Source: Zhouia amylolytica (GTDB taxonomy: Bacteria > Bacteroidota > Bacteroidia > Flavobacteriales > Flavobacteriaceae). Taken from it: 64,000 nt of DNA. The notes under the pieces were generated by a model. That model searched no databases. It was not told the origin of the DNA and saw nothing but the letters and a program-made list of their open reading frames with translations. The DNA is taken from positions 323,190 to 387,189 of the forward strand of contig NZ_FPAG01000003.1 of assembly GCF_900116365.1 (NCBI RefSeq), in the 5' to 3' direction. Made by a program: the position numbers and the translations under genes. How positions within the stretch are numbered: the stretch's first letter is position 1; each line of letters opens with the position of its first letter. This document shows, one piece after another, positions 43,898-52,241 of the stretch.

Positions 43898-43929
43898 ATT
43901 AACAGGTAATGAACACCCAACCTGTTAAT
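43898..43929. promoter_or_regulatory. Perfect 10-bp inverted repeat upstream of dnaB
   Basis: ATTAACAGGT (43898-43907) and ACCTGTTAAT (43920-43929) are separated by 12 bases, with centres 22 apart (two turns). It lies 55 bases before dnaB, past the accA terminator, so it is a candidate operator rather than a terminator (no T run follows). Confidence 0.45.
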
Positions 43930-43983
43930 TGTTAGTCGTTTAAAATTGAATATTTATTTTATCATTTTTCTACATTCGCAACT

Positions 43984-45531
43984 ATGGAAAAAACAAACCC
44001 CATTTCTGGAGTTAAATTAGACAAGACGAATATAATCCATCTTGAAAAAGGGAAAATTCCACCGCAAGCAACTGATTTAGAGGAGGCTGTGTTGGGAGCT
44101 ATGATGATAGATAAGAAAGGGGTAGATGAGGTAATTGATATATTATCACCGGATGCATTTTATAAAGAGGCGCATCGACATATCTTCGAGGCGGTTGTTC
44201 AGTTATTTGAATCTTCAGAGCCGATAGACTTATTAACAGTTTCGGCGCAGTTAAAGAAAAATGCCAAGCTGGATGTGGTTGGCGGTGATTTTTACCTGAT
44301 TCAGCTTACTAAAAAAGTATCTTCTTCTGCACATATTGAATTTCATGCGCGAATTATTCTACAGAAATTTATTCAGCGATCTTTGATAAAAATATCAAGT
44401 GAAATTATCGAAGAGTCTTATGATGAAACTACAGATGTTTTTGACTTACTAGATAATGCTGAAGCGAAATTATACGAAGTTACTCAAGGAAACATTAAAA
44501 AGTCTTCTGAGACAGCGCAAAGCTTGGTGATGCAAGCTAAAAAGAAAATTGAGGAGATATCGAATAAAGAAGGACTGAGTGGTATTCCTACAGGTTTTGA
44601 TAAACTGGATAAATTAACTTCAGGTTGGCAACCCAGTGATTTGATTATTGTAGCAGCGCGACCTGGTATGGGTAAAACAGCATTTAACTTGTCGATGGCA
44701 AGAAATATGGCTGTTAACTCTAATATACCTGTTGCCTTCTTTTCATTGGAGATGTCATCAGTACAGCTTATAACACGTTTGATATCATCTGAGACCGGAC
44801 TTTCGTCGGAAAAACTGAGAACCGGAAAATTAGCGGATCACGAATGGAAGCAATTGAATGTAAAGGTTAAAAACCTGGAAAAAGCTCCATTATATATAGA
44901 TGACACCCCTTCACTGTCCATATTTGACTTACGTGCAAAGGCAAGACGTCTTGCTTCCCAATTCGGCATAAGGCTAATCATTATTGATTATTTGCAGTTG
45001 ATGACGGCAGGTGGTACCTCTAAAAATGGTAACCGTGAACAAGAAATATCCATGATTTCGAGAAACCTGAAAGCCCTGGCAAAAGAACTGGATGTTCCGG
45101 TTATTGCCTTATCTCAGCTTTCACGTGCTGTGGAAACCAGGGGTGGTAGTAAAAGACCATTGCTTTCCGATCTTCGTGAATCTGGAGCAATTGAACAGGA
45201 TGCCGATATTGTATCATTCATTTACCGACCTGAATATTATAAAATTGAGGAATGGGATGATGAGGATCGAAGTCCTACACAAGGTCAGGCTGAATTTATT
45301 GTAGCAAAACACCGTAATGGTGGATTAGATAACATTAGGTTAAAATTCATTGGAGAACTAGGTAAATTTGATAACTTAGATGACTTTGATACACCTTTTG
45401 AGATTCCTTCGAAAATGAATGAAGATGAAGAGAATCCTTTTACTACTAAAAATTTACCAAGTGCTGATGAGGCATTTGGGAGTAGTATGAATGAAGGTTT
45501 TAATCCTAATGATGATGACGTTCCATTCTAA
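43984..45531 (+). CDS. dnaB: Replicative DNA helicase DnaB
   Basis: This 515-residue hexameric helicase unwinds DNA at the replication fork. The N-terminal DnaB domain begins about residue 25 (PPQATDLEEAVLGAMMIDKK). The RecA-like C-terminal domain has Walker A ARPGMGKT (225-232), Walker B IRLIIIDYLQLM, and SDLRESGAIEQDADIV. The acidic tail ending NPNDDDVPF is typical of bacteroidetes DnaB. No intein. Confidence 0.96.
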   Translation: MEKTNPISGVKLDKTNIIHLEKGKIPPQATDLEEAVLGAMMIDKKGVDEVIDILSPDAFYKEAHRHIFEAVVQLFESSEPIDLLTVSAQLKKNAKLDVVGGDFYLIQLTKKVSSSAHIEFHARIILQKFIQRSLIKISSEIIEESYDETTDVFDLLDNAEAKLYEVTQGNIKKSSETAQSLVMQAKKKIEEISNKEGLSGIPTGFDKLDKLTSGWQPSDLIIVAARPGMGKTAFNLSMARNMAVNSNIPVAFFSLEMSSVQLITRLISSETGLSSEKLRTGKLADHEWKQLNVKVKNLEKAPLYIDDTPSLSIFDLRAKARRLASQFGIRLIIIDYLQLMTAGGTSKNGNREQEISMISRNLKALAKELDVPVIALSQLSRAVETRGGSKRPLLSDLRESGAIEQDADIVSFIYRPEYYKIEEWDDEDRSPTQGQAEFIVAKHRNGGLDNIRLKFIGELGKFDNLDDFDTPFEIPSKMNEDEENPFTTKNLPSADEAFGSSMNEGFNPNDDDVPF

Positions 45532-45535
45532 AAAT

Positions 45536-46822
45536 ATGCTGGCACTGACTTCTTATTTCAACAGGAAGCAGTGCTTTTTTTTTCTTTTTTTAATTTTTTC
45601 CACTCTTAAATCATTTGCTTCTTATGTGTTAATCCCAATGGATGCTGAACATCAGCAAAACCATTTGAAGGCTTATGGTATAACCTATTGGGTCCTGGAA
45701 CAGGACGTTAAAGTAAAATGGCTTTTAAATTACAGGGGTGGCGCATTCCTTATACCAGATTTTGATGACTTACAGAAAGAGTGCAAGATCAGGGGAGTTT
45801 CGTATGAGTTGATTTCAGATTCCAAGACAGAAGAAATTCTAAAGGGTATTTCGAGCCCTGCAGTGAATCAGGAGTCAATTGTATTAGAGAAGGCCCCCAA
45901 GGTTGCTGTTTACTCTCCTAAAGGAAACCAGCCTTGGGATGACGCTGTAACTATGGTATTGACTTATGCAGAGATCCCATACGATGTTATCTATGATGAA
46001 GAGGTACTGAATAATGGACTTTTACTATACGATTGGCTTCATTTGCACCACGAAGATTTTACCGGGCAATACGGTAAATTCTATGGCGCTTTCAGAGCTA
46101 CTCCATGGTACATTGAACAAAAAAAGGAAGCTGAAGCCTTAGCAAGTAAACTGGGGTATAATAAAGTTTCGGAAGAAAAGCTGGCAGTTGCTCTTGCCAT
46201 CCGCGATTATGTAGTTGGTGGAGGATTTATGTTTGCCATGTGTTCGGCGACAGATAGTTTTGATATCGCTTTATCGGCCGAAGGGGTTGATATCTGTGAA
46301 GCCATGTTTGATGGTGATCCATCCGATCCAAGTTACCAGCGTAAAATAGATTATAATAAGACTTTTGCTTTCACCAATTTTACTTTAGAAAGGAATCCAC
46401 TGGCTTATGAATTTTCATCAATAGATATGACTTCAAAGCGTCATGTTCCATTTGAGCGAGATTATTTTACACTGATGGATTTTTCCGCTAAATGGGATCC
46501 GATCCCCACGATGCTTTGTCAAAATCATACTTCATTGGTAAAAGGTTTTATGGGGCAAACAACATCATATAAAAGGGATGAAATTAAGCCAATTGTGTTA
46601 GTTATGGGTGAAAATAAAACGAATGGAGAAGCTCGGTATATACATGGAATTAAAGGTAAAGGCTTTTTTACCTTTTACGGAGGTCATGATCCAGAGGATT
46701 ACCGTCACCGTGTAGGCGATCCTAAAACGGAGCTTGAGTTACATCCTAATTCTCCCGGATATCGGCTTATTCTGAATAATATATTATTTCCGGCAGCCAA
46801 GAAAAAGGAACAGAAAACATAG
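45536..46822 (+). CDS. Secreted glutamine-amidotransferase-like protein (often mislabelled asparagine synthetase B)
   Basis: This 428-residue exported protein has a signal peptide (FFFLFLIFSTLKSFAS). Bacteroidota homologues carry the label asparagine synthetase B, but neither an Ntn-glutaminase N terminus nor a PP-loop is present. The middle has a flavodoxin/GATase1-like opening (VAVYSPKGNQPWDDAVTMVL), a possible nucleophile elbow FAMCSATDSFD, and a His-containing FYGGHDPEDYRH, which suggests a class I amidotransferase/ThuA-like fold. Function unknown. The start is ATG at 45536, 4 bases after dnaB. Confidence 0.7.
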   Translation: MLALTSYFNRKQCFFFLFLIFSTLKSFASYVLIPMDAEHQQNHLKAYGITYWVLEQDVKVKWLLNYRGGAFLIPDFDDLQKECKIRGVSYELISDSKTEEILKGISSPAVNQESIVLEKAPKVAVYSPKGNQPWDDAVTMVLTYAEIPYDVIYDEEVLNNGLLLYDWLHLHHEDFTGQYGKFYGAFRATPWYIEQKKEAEALASKLGYNKVSEEKLAVALAIRDYVVGGGFMFAMCSATDSFDIALSAEGVDICEAMFDGDPSDPSYQRKIDYNKTFAFTNFTLERNPLAYEFSSIDMTSKRHVPFERDYFTLMDFSAKWDPIPTMLCQNHTSLVKGFMGQTTSYKRDEIKPIVLVMGENKTNGEARYIHGIKGKGFFTFYGGHDPEDYRHRVGDPKTELELHPNSPGYRLILNNILFPAAKKKEQKT

Positions 46823-46836
46823 TCTGTAAAAAATAG

Positions 46837-46866
46837 AAAAGCGAGGTGTTAACCTCGCTTTTTTTG
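46837..46866. terminator. Bidirectional terminator between convergent genes
   Basis: The stem AAAAGCGAGG/CCTCGCTTTT with a 6-nt loop has T-rich flanks on the + strand and A-rich on the left, serving both the + gene and, probably, the minus-strand lipoprotein. Confidence 0.85.
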
Positions 46867-46884
46867 TTTGTATACTTATGAGAA

Positions 46885-47985
46885 TTAATCGTCAGCTCCG
46901 TATTCGAAATACATTGCCCAGTTATTACCAGGGAAGTCACATCCATCACCCCAAGCGGTTTCAGAACCACATTCTTTACATGGAATGTGAATTGGAATGA
47001 AAATAGGTTGTGAGTTGTCGGTAGGAACCAACAGTACAGCAATGTAATCGCCGCAACCAGGCATAAAGTCAGCACCATTCTGCATGGCGGCATCAACAAT
47101 TTCCTGTCCTTTTTCTTCACTCCAGTCATCACCTAAGAATGCGCAAGCAGAGCAGTTGGCATCATCAAGTAACTCCCAGATAGCCCATTGAATATCTCCG
47201 AAGGTATAAGTGCCTCCGCTTGGGCTGGCTTGTCCTAAGAATCCTTGATTCATGATCCAGTTTACCAAATCGATATTACCTGGATTTTCGATAATTCCAT
47301 CAGGAAGATCTTCATACGATGCATATACATCGGCATCAAAACAATGACCTGCATCAAGTGATCTGTCAACATCAGCACACCAGGCTCCATAATCACCGGC
47401 TAACCATGATTCTCCATCAATGGTTACGTCGAAATAACTGTTGGCTGCATCGGCTCCTTTGGCGGTGGCACATACGCTAACCATTGCTGGTAGAGCTTCG
47501 GTAATATCTTCAGCAGTGGTTTCCTCACAGGTAACAACAGCATGAACGGCAATGAAGGTTCCTTCAGACATTGCAACCACGAATTCTTCACCGGTTGTAC
47601 AATCGTAGTCTTCATTAATTTCGAAATGTCCTATTTGTGGGTTGCCACCTCCATTAATAGGAAAATCTTCAGGAACTGCTTCTACATCAATATGAATTTC
47701 ACTCATGCAATAGCCATCATCTGTTGAGACATTAATGATATAATTATCACCATCTTCTGTAACGGTAACTTCTCCTACAGGTGTATGTTGACCAGCATAT
47801 AAAATGGTTGAAGTTTTGACACACTCCTGACTCATGTCAAAAGTAATTTCTTTGTTTGCCGTGCGGATGTTCTCCGTATCTAATACTTCGCCGGAGGTAA
47901 GTTGATCGGAATCACAACTAATAGAACCACACGCGATAATGATGCCGCATAGAACGGCACAATAACGTAAATACAATTTTCTCAT
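46885..47985 (-). CDS. Cysteine-rich surface lipoprotein with possible internal-thioester domain
   Basis: This 366-residue acidic lipoprotein (signal IIIACGSISC, C24) has about 17 further cysteines, suggesting disulfides outside the cytosol. The segment 198-275 resembles the Cys-Gln thioester domains of Gram-positive adhesins: GAWCADVDRSL with C203, and FGDIQWAIWELLDD with Q266 in the (x)Q-x-A-I-W context. Such domains attach covalently to host or surface amines. The Cys-Gln spacing (63 residues) is shorter than in the streptococcal examples, so this is tentative. Monocistronic, neighbours give no context. Confidence 0.6.
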   Translation of the reverse strand: MRKLYLRYCAVLCGIIIACGSISCDSDQLTSGEVLDTENIRTANKEITFDMSQECVKTSTILYAGQHTPVGEVTVTEDGDNYIINVSTDDGYCMSEIHIDVEAVPEDFPINGGGNPQIGHFEINEDYDCTTGEEFVVAMSEGTFIAVHAVVTCEETTAEDITEALPAMVSVCATAKGADAANSYFDVTIDGESWLAGDYGAWCADVDRSLDAGHCFDADVYASYEDLPDGIIENPGNIDLVNWIMNQGFLGQASPSGGTYTFGDIQWAIWELLDDANCSACAFLGDDWSEEKGQEIVDAAMQNGADFMPGCGDYIAVLLVPTDNSQPIFIPIHIPCKECGSETAWGDGCDFPGNNWAMYFEYGADD

Positions 47986-48155
47986 AATGAAAAGTTTAAT
48001 TGATTAAAAATTTAATGTTATGTGCTATTAATCAATTTCGGTTAAATAAACCGTAAAGGTGGGGTAATAAGTTGAGCCAAAAATACTTAATTGAATTTCT
48101 GTAGGGTATTAATGACGATGAAATCTAAGATTTATCGATGTAATTAATGGGAGTT

Positions 48156-49457
48156 TTACGGATTGTATTGATTAATGACTCTTTTTCTTTTTCCTGAAGA
48201 CAACACAGGGATCTCATTTACGTATTCAATGATTATCTGGGCATCCTCTCCGAGTAAGGACTTAAAGTTTTGCCTGAATTCATCTTCTTTTATAAATTCT
48301 TTTTTGTAATTCAGTTTGATGAGATACTCTGAGGCACCCAGTTGTATGAATTGATATTGATTAAAATATTCGTAATAATCCTGCATTTTAGGATATATGG
48401 CATAAGGAGACAATAGCTCACCAGAAGTAGTATATACAGCATCCATTTTTCTTCCTTCTACTTTTATCAGCACCTTTTCGTTATTTACAAAACCGTAACT
48501 GGCAAGATCTCCGGTGTCATATCTAATTAGCGGCATTGCATAATTATAGAGGTCTGTAACCACAATTCGACCGACTACCCCCGGTTTGGCAGGAACGTCT
48601 GACTCCAGGTCTAATATTTCAACAAAATAGGTTCCCCAATTGATTCTAAAAACATCACTTTCATTGTTTTCCTGTTGGGCGATAATGCCTAATTCTTCAT
48701 TTGAATACCTGGAAACGATGGGAGCATCAAAATATTTTTTAACTGCCGTTTTGGTAAAAGGACTTAGGCTGTCTGAATTAGCTATAAAAAAATGGGCGTT
48801 GGTGTTTATGGGTTCATAATTATTATCTTCCAGATAATGACATATGGTTTCAAGTGAAGAAGCGATGCCGATAAAACTTTTTAAAGAGGTGTCTTTTTTT
48901 AGCCTTTCTATAATTCTTATTATATCTTCTTCAGAGAGTTTGCTGATGTCTACTTTGGTAACATTTTGCAGGAAGCTTTTCATGCGACTTTTAGTTTCCC
49001 CTTTCCAAAGGCGAAAATAATACAGGCGTTCACCAACTTTATATCCGTTTTTTTGAAGAAAATAAATCGTATCGGCAGTATTCCTAATTCTTTTTTCGGA
49101 GTTGTGGAAAATGGTAAAAGGTATACCGGTTGATCCGCTTGTTGTTACTTTGTGAATTTTACTATTGAGATATTTTATCGATCTAAACTTTTCAAAGTTT
49201 TCGATAACAATATTTTTCTTAATCACCGGAAAATCTTCTAAGGATGAATAGCTATCATACTTCGAATAATAAGGGGTGGTATTAACAGCATGATTTAAGA
49301 GCTTTTTAAGCAATTGCTCTCTTCGGTTAATAGATTCTTTTGCATCTAAATCGCGTAGGATAAATTCAATATCCCTTAAATGATGCCTTATTTTGTTTCC
49401 TTGAGTGAAATCAAGACCCCAAAATATTTTATTCCGTATCCAATTGCCTATTCTCAT
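48156..49457 (-). CDS. CapK/phenylacetate-CoA ligase-like adenylate-forming protein
   Basis: This 433-residue protein has the adenylate-forming P-loop VTTSGSTGIPFTIFHN, the A-motif region LIRYDTGDLASYG and the C-terminal hinge VEGRKMDAVYTTSGE. It belongs to the CapK/PaaK-like group, members of which often sit in capsule or exopolysaccharide clusters; here none is adjacent. It activates an unknown carboxylate. Last gene before the fucose locus and in the same orientation as its AraC regulator, 142 bases away. Confidence 0.75.
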   Translation of the reverse strand: MRIGNWIRNKIFWGLDFTQGNKIRHHLRDIEFILRDLDAKESINRREQLLKKLLNHAVNTTPYYSKYDSYSSLEDFPVIKKNIVIENFEKFRSIKYLNSKIHKVTTSGSTGIPFTIFHNSEKRIRNTADTIYFLQKNGYKVGERLYYFRLWKGETKSRMKSFLQNVTKVDISKLSEEDIIRIIERLKKDTSLKSFIGIASSLETICHYLEDNNYEPINTNAHFFIANSDSLSPFTKTAVKKYFDAPIVSRYSNEELGIIAQQENNESDVFRINWGTYFVEILDLESDVPAKPGVVGRIVVTDLYNYAMPLIRYDTGDLASYGFVNNEKVLIKVEGRKMDAVYTTSGELLSPYAIYPKMQDYYEYFNQYQFIQLGASEYLIKLNYKKEFIKEDEFRQNFKSLLGEDAQIIIEYVNEIPVLSSGKRKRVINQYNP

Positions 49458-49599
49458 TTCCTAAAACCTCTAAACACTATAAATTTATCTCAATAAATTG
49501 GAAGCATTTATATAATAATGAGTAAATACCATTTTTATCGATGTTCACACAAGATTTTATCCGACTGAGAATTTAATTTTAATACTGGTTTAAATATGA

Positions 49600-50454
49600 T
49601 TAAATGGTTATTCTTCGATACTGACTTGGCGCAATTCCTTTGACCTTTTTAAAAGTGCGATTGAAATAAGACAGGCTATTAAAACCAGAGCGGTAACAGG
49701 CTTCAGAAATTGACTTTTGAGGTTCGGATTCATTGAGAACCTTGCAAGCGTAATTTATTCGGAGTTCATTTAAAAATGCTATAAAAGATTTATCGGTCTT
49801 ATTCTTGAAGTATCTGCAAAAGGCCGATTTATTCATGCCCGACATATAGGCGATTTCTTCTAGTGCAAGCGGTTTTTGGAAATTTTCCATGATGTGCTGT
49901 ATCACTTTATTCAGTCGGACATCTTTGACTTCATAATTTAATAACCAATGCTTACTGCTCAAAATGAATTTGTCTTCGATGTTATGCAGCTGATAGAATA
50001 GATTCAAAAGTGCAATACCATTTTCATGAATTGTATTGGTATTCATTTTGTCTAAAATTTGCATGATTGGATAGGTTGCCTGACTCCTGAACAGAATTCC
50101 CCTTTTGCCTGTATCCTGTAACTTTTTTATGTAAGAAAAGGTATTGCCGGAAGCTTTGTTGAATTGGAGTGTATCTTCTTTGATATGAATTACATAGGCG
50201 AGAGAATAATTATCATCTTGTTCTTCTTGCCTTGTGGAGTCAAACATATGCGGAACATTGCTTCCGATATAAAAAATGTCATTTTCCTTAAAGCTGCCAA
50301 TGTAATCACCGGCATATAGGGTTCCAGTTCCTTTTACAATGTAAACAATCTCTGTTTCAGGGTGATAATGCCATAATTTGAGAAACTCTTTCTCTTTGTT
50401 TTTTGATACTTTTATGTCGCTGTCTAAATTTTTCTGAAGAAAATGCAGTTTCAT
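49600..50454 (-). CDS. AraC-family regulator, probable activator of the fucose locus
   Basis: This 284-residue regulator has an N-terminal cupin (about 25-110: HYHPETEIVYIVKGTGTLYA, DIFYIGSNVPHMF) that probably binds the sugar signal, and two C-terminal helix-turn-helix motifs (PLALEEIAYMSGMNKSAFCR; SISEACYRSGFNSLSYFNRT). It is transcribed divergently from the UxaA-like gene across a 155-base spacer that carries three GCAAAT half-sites. Ligand inferred from context (L-fucose or a pathway intermediate). Confidence 0.9.
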   Translation of the reverse strand: MKLHFLQKNLDSDIKVSKNKEKEFLKLWHYHPETEIVYIVKGTGTLYAGDYIGSFKENDIFYIGSNVPHMFDSTRQEEQDDNYSLAYVIHIKEDTLQFNKASGNTFSYIKKLQDTGKRGILFRSQATYPIMQILDKMNTNTIHENGIALLNLFYQLHNIEDKFILSSKHWLLNYEVKDVRLNKVIQHIMENFQKPLALEEIAYMSGMNKSAFCRYFKNKTDKSFIAFLNELRINYACKVLNESEPQKSISEACYRSGFNSLSYFNRTFKKVKGIAPSQYRRITI

Positions 50455-50490
50455 GTCACCTATGATTGTGAATTCGTATAATTACATAAC

Positions 50491-50541
50491 ATTTGCAATT
50501 AATAGTTCGATTATGCAAATATTGTACAAGTATAAGCAAAT
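50491..50541. promoter_or_regulatory. Candidate AraC operator: three (T)GCAAAT half-sites
   Basis: ATTTGCA (50491-50497, inverted), TTATGCAAAT (50511-50520) and ATAAGCAAAT (50532-50541). The last two are direct repeats exactly 21 bases apart, the spacing used by AraC-type dimers. They lie 31 bases upstream of the -7 element of the fucose operon, a position suited to activation. Confidence 0.55.
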
Positions 50542-50571
50542 TTAGTATAATCTATAAGGAGCTTTTAGGCT

Positions 50572-50579
50572 TAATTTTG
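50572..50579 (+). promoter_or_regulatory. -7 element (TAATTTTG) for the fucose operon
   Basis: TAATTTTG fits TAnnTTTG and lies 30 bases before the TTG start of the UxaA-like gene. No -33 TTG is seen, as expected for an activator-dependent promoter. Confidence 0.45.
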
Positions 50580-50609
50580 AAGTTCTTTTAATTTAAGATA
50601 AAAAATACA

Positions 50610-52226
50610 TTGAAAAATTATTTAATTATATCGCCTGAAGATAATGTAGCGGTTGCATTGGAAGATTTGAAACCTGGAGATAGTATCACTTTTCCCGATG
50701 GTTCTTTTTCATTAAAGGAGTTGGTTCCTGTGAAGCATAAGTTTGCCCTGAACGACTTTAATATTAATGATAGAATTATAATGTATGGGGTTCCGGTGGG
50801 CAAAGTTTTGAAACCAATTGCAAAGGGTGAATTGATAACTACGGAAAACATAAAGCATGAGGCAGCGACTTATGCATTTCAAAATAAAGAATACCAAACT
50901 CCCAAGGTTGATATTTCTGATTTAAAAGAAAGATCTTTTTTAGGGTATCATCGTTCAGATGGCCAGGTTGGAACGGCAAACTATTGGATATTCATTCCCA
51001 TGGTATTTTGTCAAAACAGAAATTTAAAAGTGCTTAGGGAGGCTTTTGAAGCGGAACTGGGATATAAAAAAGAAAATCCGTACAAACTACAATTGAAGAA
51101 ACTTGTTTCAGGGGAGTCTGCTGAAGTTTTTGTTGAAGATGTTGAAAAAGCTTCTGAAAAAGTATTTGAAAACATAGATGGGATAAAGTTTTTAACTCAT
51201 GAAGGAGGTTGTGGAGGTACGCGTGCTGATGCAGAGGCCTTGGTAAATTTATTGGCCGGATATATAAAAAATCCGAATGTTGCGGGGGCTACGGTGATGA
51301 GTCTTGGATGTCAGCATGCTCAAATAAGTATGATTCAGGAGGCGCTGACAAAAGATATTAATTTAGAAAAGCCTGTTTTGTATTTTGAACAGCAACAGTT
51401 TAGTTCAGAAAAAGAAATGCTCATGTCGGCAGTAAATAAGACCTACAAAGAGCTTTCAGAAGTTAATAAAATTACTCGTAAGCCTGCACCTTTGAGTAAA
51501 TTAACCCTGGGATTGGAATGTGGAGGTTCGGATGGCTTTTCCGGAATTACGGCCAATCCATTAATAGGCTTGGTGTCGGATAAGATTAATGCCCTTGGAG
51601 GAAAAAGTATTCTGTCGGAATTTCCCGAATTGTGTGGAGTTGAACAAGATTTAATAGATCGCAGTCCAAACCGGGATATTGCTGATAAGTTTATACATCT
51701 TATGGAGAGCTATAATAAAAAGGCTCATGAGGTGGGGTCAGGTTTTGATATGAACCCATCTCCCGGAAATATTAAAGATGGTCTTATTACGGATGCTATA
51801 AAATCGGCTGGAGCTGCAACAAAGGGAGGTCGTAGCGCTATTGCTGATGTACTTGATTATGCCGAATATGCAACTGAGCAAGGTTTGAATCTATTGTGTA
51901 CTCCTGGTAATGATGTTGAGTCCACTACAGGACTTGCTGGCTCTGGTGCCAATATGATCTTATTTTCTACCGGACTTGGAACCCCAACAGGAAACCCTGT
52001 TTGTCCTGTAATAAAAATTGCCTCCAATTCTATGCTTCCGGCAAAAATGAAAGATATTATAGATTTCGATGCTGGTAAGTTGGTGTCTGAAGGCATATCT
52101 CAGGAAGAATTGTCAAATCAATTAATAGAATTAATAATTGAAATTGCCAGTGGTAAAAAACAAACCTGTGCAGATAAATTAGGACAAGATGATTTTATTC
52201 CCTGGAAAAGGGGGGTATCCCTTTAA
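50610..52226 (+). CDS. UxaA-family sugar-acid dehydratase (candidate L-fuconate dehydratase)
   Basis: This 538-residue enzyme has an N-terminal SAF domain (about 1-95: SPEDNVAVALEDLKPGDSIT) and a C-terminal altronate/galactarate dehydratase domain (GYHRSDGQVGTANYW, THEGGCGGTRADAEAL, GLECGGSDGFSGITANPLIG, CTPGNDVESTTGLAGSGANM). The family dehydrates sugar acids to 2-keto-3-deoxy acids. In this operon, with a KDF-dehydrogenase-like SDR and a fumarylacetoacetate-hydrolase family protein, L-fuconate is the likely substrate. The start is TTG at 50610 because no ATG exists in frame before the SAF core. Starts the operon. Confidence 0.82.
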   Translation: MKNYLIISPEDNVAVALEDLKPGDSITFPDGSFSLKELVPVKHKFALNDFNINDRIIMYGVPVGKVLKPIAKGELITTENIKHEAATYAFQNKEYQTPKVDISDLKERSFLGYHRSDGQVGTANYWIFIPMVFCQNRNLKVLREAFEAELGYKKENPYKLQLKKLVSGESAEVFVEDVEKASEKVFENIDGIKFLTHEGGCGGTRADAEALVNLLAGYIKNPNVAGATVMSLGCQHAQISMIQEALTKDINLEKPVLYFEQQQFSSEKEMLMSAVNKTYKELSEVNKITRKPAPLSKLTLGLECGGSDGFSGITANPLIGLVSDKINALGGKSILSEFPELCGVEQDLIDRSPNRDIADKFIHLMESYNKKAHEVGSGFDMNPSPGNIKDGLITDAIKSAGAATKGGRSAIADVLDYAEYATEQGLNLLCTPGNDVESTTGLAGSGANMILFSTGLGTPTGNPVCPVIKIASNSMLPAKMKDIIDFDAGKLVSEGISQEELSNQLIELIIEIASGKKQTCADKLGQDDFIPWKRGVSL

Positions 52227-52241
52227 ATTAAAAACCAACCA

